From positions 1 to 13,653 of the forward strand of contig JAPEVF010001118.1 of the NCBI GenBank assembly GCA_029747585.1: a stretch of 13,653 nt of DNA, written 5' to 3'. Shown here piece by piece: positions 8,763 through 13,653 of the stretch. A model generated the notes under the pieces. The model did no database searches and was not told where the DNA came from. It saw only the letters and a program-made list of their open reading frames with translations. The stretch comes from Pleurotus djamor. Its lineage: Eukaryota > Basidiomycota > Agaricomycetes > Agaricales > Pleurotaceae. A program made the position numbers and the translations under genes. How positions within the stretch are numbered: position 1 is the first letter of the stretch; each line of letters begins with the position of its first letter.

Positions 8763-9034
8763 ACACTCTCAAGCTTCCCTTCGTCCTTTTTTGTGGATGT
8801 CTCGAAGTTGAAGGAGAATGCAAGCACCTGGGACAGTATTGATGGAACATTCCGCCCTCTTACAACTGTGAGTCATCGCGTAAATCTTTCTTCTCCTGCC
8901 TAAACTTACCCTCAGTCCAGTTGAACCAGTTCGAAGTTATCTATCGCCGCTGCAATAACGACTCTCCTACTGCTTCTGGCCCGATGAAGCAAACCGCCGG
9001 CAGCCACCTCTGGCGCGCATACCTGGGAGTTTGA
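8763..9034 (+). pseudogene. Possible spliced gene fragment with one intron-like segment
   Basis: A frame open from 8763 (after a TAA, no ATG) reads VDVSKLKENASTWDSIDG and meets a good donor, GTGAGT, at 8868. Splicing to the CAG ending at 8920 keeps the frame and continues with LNQFEVIYRRC to a TGA at 9032-9034. The alternative CAG ending at 8915 runs into a stop at once. The intron would be 53 bases, the usual size here. No start codon, family motif or clear neighbour exon is visible, so this may be a remnant of a gene or an internal exon of one I could not assemble. Confidence 0.25.
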
Positions 9035-9292
9035 GGCTCGACGATGGAGCTTGCCGGTTGTTCAGCCGGATGGCCTTGAGGTATAGGCTCAGCTCGCGTG
9101 AACGAGGGGAGTACGAACTTGGGGTTGACCCATGTAAGCTTTCAATCTACCTCTGACCTGATTCCTCCCCTCACTTTTGTCTACTTAGCTATCGCATTTG
9201 TCGCGTGCTTCTCGCTCATTTTCCAGCGCAAGACTCGAGTCCTTCGCCATGGATGGACAGACACTTACCACCCGGTTGTCCCTGATAGATAG
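9035..9292 (+). pseudogene. Possible spliced gene fragment with a strong intron-like segment at 9134-9188
   Basis: A plus-strand frame reading SLRLDDGACRLFSRMALRY and GEYELGVDP meets GTAAGC at 9134. The candidate intron is 55 bases, has a CTGAC branch point and ends in TTAG at 9188. The joined frame goes on with SIAFVACFSLIFQRK to a TAG at 9290-9292. The intron signals are as good as those of the hydrolase gene downstream. No start or known domain is visible. The fragment upstream (8763-9034) is in another frame, so a single continuous gene would need further splicing. Confidence 0.25.
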
Positions 9293-10486
9293 GTCTGGCA
9301 TTGTCCTTGAGGGGTCGTGAGGCAGCGATCTGACGTATCTGTGGCTGCCAAATATTCGGCTGCTGATGTTTGGGATGGAGGTGGAGGCGAAGAAGGCGGA
9401 GATGAAGCCGATGAAAGCATCTAAGGAGGCGAACAAGGTCAAACACACCAATATCCGCAGTACGAAGCGCACGCCGCCTACGCAATCAAGATCCCTCCTC
9501 GACGTGTTCATCGACCTCAATTCGTTTTCCACCCCCATCGCATACTTCATCCCCTCAGGTTACCCCAGCCCTTTTCTTTGAATCAAGGGTGCTGTCGCGG
9601 TTCAGCATCACCATCGTCGGCGGCCTTCACTAAGAACCAGCCCTGCACACCACCCAGAGCAACGGTTCTGGTGCCGTCGATACCTACCTATACAAGAGAA
9701 TTCCGGTTTGCCAACCAGCCATAATCGTATCATGGCGCAGGCCATGAGTTCCCTCGCTCCTCACCCTCCAAGGCTTCCTCTCCTCCGCAGCTCTCTTCGT
9801 GTAGTCGAAGCTGCGTCCAACACCAACTCATCCAATCATCCCAGTCCAGATTTTCGCTTGCTGGGCTCGTGTTGTCTACCGTCGCCCAACTGCGGGCAAT
9901 CGGGTTCTACGATGAAGAGACTATCAAGGAGAACGCTGCCGGCCAGCCTTCAAGATCGCTGGATGGAAACGCGGCCGGGAGTGGTCTAAGCTATGGATTT
10001 TTCGCGAGATGGCTTCGTATGGCGGTGGAAAATCGGCCGTGGTGGAATTGTACTCATAAAGCTGGTTGGGCTCGGGACGGAACCAAGACCCATGACCCAT
10101 GACACACAAAAACAATTGGGGGCTAGCTGGGTTTTGCAGACGCGGGAGCCCAACCTTTCGCTGGATGTGGTGGTCTTGGACTCGATTCGAACTACCGTTC
10201 CTCATCGACCTCTTTGGACTCTGTTTCTTTCCTTTGGCGTCCTACCATGTCCGTGTCTTGTTGGTTATCCAATTATGTCTCTTCTCGATCCCACCTGCCA
10301 CTAGATACGTGACGGACATTCTCGAATACGAAGTTGTACACGCTAGATCTTCCTCGCTGTATCCCGTCACGGTCTGTCCCACCCACCGCACCATGGTCAT
10401 TGTATTCATACGATCCAATCGCCATACTGTCTTCATGGACTCTTTCATATAACCTGCGAGCCGTTGCAGCAGCGGCGTTGCTGTAG
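9293..10486. other. Gene-poor interval with scattered coding-like stretches
   Basis: No feature can be named. The minus strand is open from 9550 to 9185 (121 codons) with one hydrophobic segment (RILVCLTLFASLDAFIGF). The plus strand has an open stretch containing AQLRAIGFYDEETIKENAAG (about 9880-9945), a hydrophobic one (about 10180-10300, SRFELPFLIDLFGLCFFPL), and its continuation to a TAA at 10450-10452. A 7-base repeat (GACCCAT twice) lies near 10086-10100. Frequent stops between these pieces fit decayed or unrecognised exons. Confidence 0.4.
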
Positions 10487-10612
10487 AACCCAGCGAACGT
10501 TTTCGTTGTGTATTTCTTTGGCTCCTACACCCATGTCAACGTCTTCACCCAAGTACTGGATAGCTCTACTCGAGGTCGAACATCATACATCATGGGAATC
10601 CAGGACGAATGA
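10487..10612 (+). pseudogene. Coding-like exon fragment, hypothetical
   Basis: After a TAG, a plus-strand frame reads NPANVFVVYFFGSYTHVNVF and ends at a TGA (10610-10612). The upstream side of the stop is open in the same frame for about 45 codons as well. The composition is protein-like but there is no start codon, clear splice site or family match. It may be a relic. Confidence 0.2.
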
Positions 10613-10729
10613 CCATTGAGCAGCCGTTTTTCAACTCCCGTCTCCGCAGTCTAGCCTCGAGAGTTCAAATTCAAAGCTTGAAGTTTAGGTTGTGTTGTCT
10701 GAATGCTCACACCGCCCTAGAGTATACCC

Positions 10730-10791
10730 GTACGTTTTCTGACACAGTCTTTCTTCCCTTTCGCCGCGAATATTCTGACATTGTCTTGCAG
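10730..10791 (+). other. Intron-like segment upstream of the hydrolase gene
   Basis: GTACGT at 10730, a pyrimidine-rich middle, CTGAC at 10775-10779 and TTGCAG ending at 10791 make a 62-base segment with all fungal intron signals. The branch point is 12 bases from the acceptor. No long frame crosses it, so it is most simply an intron in the 5' untranslated region of the gene at 11097, or part of a separate non-coding or decayed transcript. Confidence 0.45.
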
Positions 10792-10820
10792 CAGCACAAC
10801 GGACCCACTAGGACCCACAG

Positions 10821-10976
10821 ATGCACATTGTCATCGATGAGACATTTTCCCATCGCACCGATCAAGACTTAGAACTCGGGGATATCGATCTTGCATCTGC
10901 TGTTCACCCAATCACGGCGTTGTGTCTGACATTTCCCAGGTGGGGGATGGACCAGGATTCGCTTCGTCTCCCATAG
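10821..10976 (+). CDS. Small open frame of 51 residues upstream of the hydrolase gene (possible uORF)
   Basis: An ATG at 10821 opens 51 codons to a TAG at 10974-10976. The product starts MHIVIDETFSHRTDQDLELG and has no motif I recognise. It begins 29 bases after the intron-like segment 10730-10791 and ends 120 bases before the hydrolase ATG, so it could be an upstream open reading frame in the leader or a leftover exon. A TGTCTGACATTTCCCAG acceptor-like sequence lies inside it (10922-10939). Confidence 0.25.
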   Translation: MHIVIDETFSHRTDQDLELGDIDLASAVHPITALCLTFPRWGMDQDSLRLP

Positions 10977-11096
10977 AGGTCACCTCGTGTGTAAAGGATT
11001 GATGAATACAAATATGCGTTTTATTCCTCGCTTTGGGACTATTCCCCCAAATACTTCCCTCTTGACAATCATCTGTGGGTCTCCACTGCTTCCAGC

Positions 11097-13653
11097 ATGA
11101 AGCCCTCCGCTGGCTTCACCCCATTACCACCAATCCTCGAGCCCGACCCTACGGAATCGGGACAAGAAATATCGTCCCTACCAGATGGCTGCCCACACGG
11201 CGACGCATCAGGTGCAGGTCGAAACCTTGTCGTTAATCTCGATGGAACATCGAATCAGTTCAGCTTATATGTCAGTCCCCGATTAAAGTCGTTCCAGTTC
11301 ATGATTACTGATCCAGTGTTTGACTCAGAGTACCAATGTAGTCGAGATTTTCAGCCGGATCATCAAAGATGAGCGACAGCGTGTTTATTACAATAGTGGT
11401 ATTGGGACGTACGCTCGGCCATCGTTGAAGTGGCAGTACATCAAGCAGTGGCTTGATCACAAAATTGATACCGCGATCGCCTGGTGCGGAGGTTCAAACT
11501 CTTGCCGGAATTCACCTGATGTGTACGCTTGAGCAGGCATTTCGAAACCATTGTTCACGCAGCGTACGAGTGGTTGTCAGAGAATTACATGGATGGTGAT
11601 CGGATTTTCCTCTTTGGTATGTCCTCCGTCTCTTCGCTATTCCTTCTTGAGGTCACTCAACCACGTTATATCTAGGTTTCTCCAGAGGAGCATATCAAGT
11701 CCGCGTAATTGCTGGGATGATAGAGACGGTTGGCCTTCTCCATAAGGGAAATAAGAGTCAAATCCCATTGTACGCCGCTTCATCTGACCGCTCATTCCAC
11801 CAAACTCATCGTATTCATAGTGCGTATGAACTATACACATCAGTTAAGGATCACGAAGGAAAGTCGCCTAAGAGGGCGCGAACGTCTCGAGATAGGAAGG
11901 AAAAGAAGCTGTGCGACAAGTTCAAGGCTTCCCTGTGTCATAAAAATGTCAAGGTACATTTTGTCGGGTGCTGGTCCGTCCTCATCACAGCTTCATTGCT
12001 ATTTAAGGAATAATAACCGTACGTTAGGGATACCGTCTCATCCATTGGCGTCTTTCGGGGGAGATCCTTCCCTGAGACCGTCTCAGGCATGGGACACGTT
12101 TGTTCATTCCGTCACGCCCTGGCGCTGGATGAACGACGTGTAAAATTCCTTCCAGAGTACGCAAATGGTGGGATGGGACCACGGGAAGGAGATAGAGGAG
12201 ATGTTAAGGAAGTATGGTTTGCTGGTACGCATTCAGATATGTGAGTCCTTGGGTCTGGCTTCTGAGATTCGGTGCTTACGGTCGTTTGTGTTTTTCCAAA
12301 AAGCGGCGGGGGTAATATCCCGAATGAAGATCTAGAGAACTTCGTAGCTGCTCTTAGGTGGATGACTTACGAAGCTACGAACCGCGGCCTTCGTATCGAC
12401 GCTTTTCATGGCACGTGGACACTTCCGCAGTTCAGCAACTCCCTCACAGCGGGGTGGAGATTCTTAGAGTTCCTCCCTTTCCGTTGTCTGTCTTACAAGG
12501 ACGAGCGCAGCACCAAGTGGGCGTAAGTACTTGTTCTCTTCTCCGAGAGCTGATACCCGTGATTTCTTACTTATGTTCTCTCAGTCTTCATCTCGCAGCT
12601 GGGCGACAAATCCATAACGGTCAGCTGATACATCAGTCCGTGATTGACCAGCTACGCCGTAGTGCCGAAGAGATAACCAACGACGACAAGACTATCAGGT
12701 ACCAACTTAAATACACACCGAAAGCTAAACTCCCCGCGACATTCGAGCTCACGTCGTGGGATGACCTTCTCACTTTACCGTCCTACGCTTTACCAAGCTT
12801 CATCGAGAAAGATCCATATGAAATGGGCTCTCCGTCGATTCAGGCCTTGCTCGACATATCAACAAAGCTTCGCACTGCTGGTCTGAGCGGGGATACAAGT
12901 GAGTTCCAGGCCGTTCTCTCCACGATCCACGACTTCTTGGGCGATGGCGTATACCTTGGTCTTTCTGCGCAATACCGACATGCCTCTCTGACAGAGGTTC
13001 CCAGCGCCGGCGCTGCCATTTCAGTAGCGCTGGATGTCGCAGTGGACCACCAGACGACGCTGGGAGAGAAGACCAAGGTTACGCTGGTCCGTCTTCTAGA
13101 ACGATTGCGCTTGAAGGTCGAGCGTTTCGAAGTGGCAGGTCAACGTCTTCGAGCGAAGGAAATCTATGATTGGGTCTTACCCATCTGGAACAACTGTCGC
13201 TTTGACGAAGAACACCTCCGAGAAGTGTTTCAAAAGCTGGGTATGACATTCCTGATTCCTCTGGTTTCCTACCCACCGCTCACTGCCAATCTGGTCCTTT
13301 CTAGCGTTGTTGAGGACGTGGACGTGCGACGTTCCTATCCAAAGTGCTGCGTTCTGCGAGGGGGACCCGGATCAGGTTATCTTCACTATTGAAGATCCCG
13401 TAATCTGGGAGACAATTGTCAAGGAGATGAGGATCAATGTGCACCGTGGCAAGAGCACCTATGTCCACGTTTGGAGAGGTTCAGCCCAGAACGTTTCAAA
13501 GATCGCGGAACTTCAGGGAGTTTTTTCAATCATCCCTCAGGACGGGTCGCTCGTTGCCTCCGCTATACAGGGCCTGATAAATGTCTTTCAAATCACGGCC
13601 TTCCCTCATTCCCAACTCAAAACTTTGGACCCTGAAGGGACTAACGAAGAACC
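11097..13653 (+). CDS. DUF2235/Tle1-like alpha/beta-hydrolase with C-terminal beta-propeller, 5' part, multi-exon
   Basis: Exons by frame and splice signals: 11097-11270, 11329-11483, 11537-11616, 11676-11769, 11821-11973, 12028-12240, 12304-12522, 12585-13240, 13305-beyond 13653. All joins keep frame, giving 697 complete codons. The eight introns are 51-64 bases; donors include GTATGT, GTGAGT and GTAAGT, with weaker ones (GTGCGG, GTCCGT). Seen: NLVVNLDGTSNQF (Asp49), GIGTYARPS, GFSRGAYQ with the probable nucleophile Ser139, VHFVGCWDTVSSIG (Asp220) and GTHSDIGGGN (His287, Asp289). These are hallmark motifs of the DUF2235 family, related to Tle1 phospholipases; the substrate in fungi is not established here. 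Residues about 375-580 are mostly helical and unassigned. The last exon resembles a WD40-type blade (VHVWRG, then FSIIPQDGSLVASA). No signal peptide is visible, so a cytosolic protein is inferred. The ATG is chosen because it leads straight into the conserved core; upstream exons remain possible. Confidence 0.88.

Noticed and set aside
9185..9550. Minus-strand frame of 121 codons as a membrane-protein gene
   Set aside because: It has one hydrophobic segment but no family motif, overlaps a plus-strand intron-like segment with good splice signals, and an equally open frame covers part of it on the other strand. It is mentioned under the interval but not called.
11484..11536. GGTTCAAACTC as a tRNA B box
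   Set aside because: It lies inside an intron of the hydrolase gene, with no A box, acceptor stem or anticodon arm at suitable distances.
12358..13392. A continuous 344-codon frame read as one independent gene
   Set aside because: It starts inside exon 7 in the wrong frame, reads through introns 7 and 8 without splicing and ends out of frame in exon 9. Only 12585-13240 of it is coding, as exon 8 of the hydrolase gene.
1..13653. CRISPR arrays, bacterial operons, phage or rRNA genes
   Set aside because: No regularly spaced direct repeats, ribosome-binding-site-led operons or rRNA-like sequence were seen; the gene structure is eukaryotic.

Overview
The window looks like nuclear DNA of a filamentous fungus, most likely a basidiomycete of the Agaricomycetes. 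Two things point there. The right-hand gene is split by eight introns of 51-64 bases, with GT...AG ends and, in most cases, CTRAY-type branch points. The left half is a Ty3/Gypsy chromovirus-type retrotransposon whose motifs match a family common in mushroom-forming fungi. The taxonomic call is inference; no rRNA or marker gene is present.

Layout. Bases 1 to about 8,000 (right border unresolved) hold an LTR retrotransposon on the minus strand, so its 5' end is to the right and its 3' end lies beyond base 1. One polyprotein runs from an ATG at 7380 leftwards: acidic N-terminus, coiled coil, capsid, low-complexity basic region, CCHC zinc knuckle, a roughly 400-residue unassigned segment, retropepsin, reverse transcriptase (YLDD), RNase H, spacer, integrase (HHCC, D-D-35-E, GPY), chromodomain and a long unassigned tail that is still open at base 1. 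The only break is a single ambiguous base (N) at 3682, next to a run of six T. It adds one base and splits the reading frame in two. Without it, 2,459 codons are open inside the window, so the copy may be recent and possibly autonomous. Bases 7381 to about 8,200 should hold the untranslated leader and part or all of the 5' LTR, with a TATA-like site and short tandem repeats.

Bases 8,200-11,096 contain no gene I can name. They hold scattered coding-like fragments, several intron-like GT...CAG/TAG segments on the plus strand, and competing open frames on both strands. This could be a decayed gene, an unrecognised spliced gene, upstream exons of the next gene, or (for part of it) long LTR sequence.

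Bases 11,097-13,653 carry the 5' part of a nine-exon (so far) plus-strand host gene. It encodes a DUF2235/Tle1-like alpha/beta-hydrolase domain with the expected GxSxG nucleophile motif, followed by a helical region and the beginning of what looks like a WD40-type beta-propeller. It runs off the right edge.

The retroelement and the hydrolase gene are convergent neighbours only in the sense of proximity; the element's 5' end faces the hydrolase gene's 5' flank, so both promoters lie in the 7.5-11.1 kb interval. Nothing shows a shared function.
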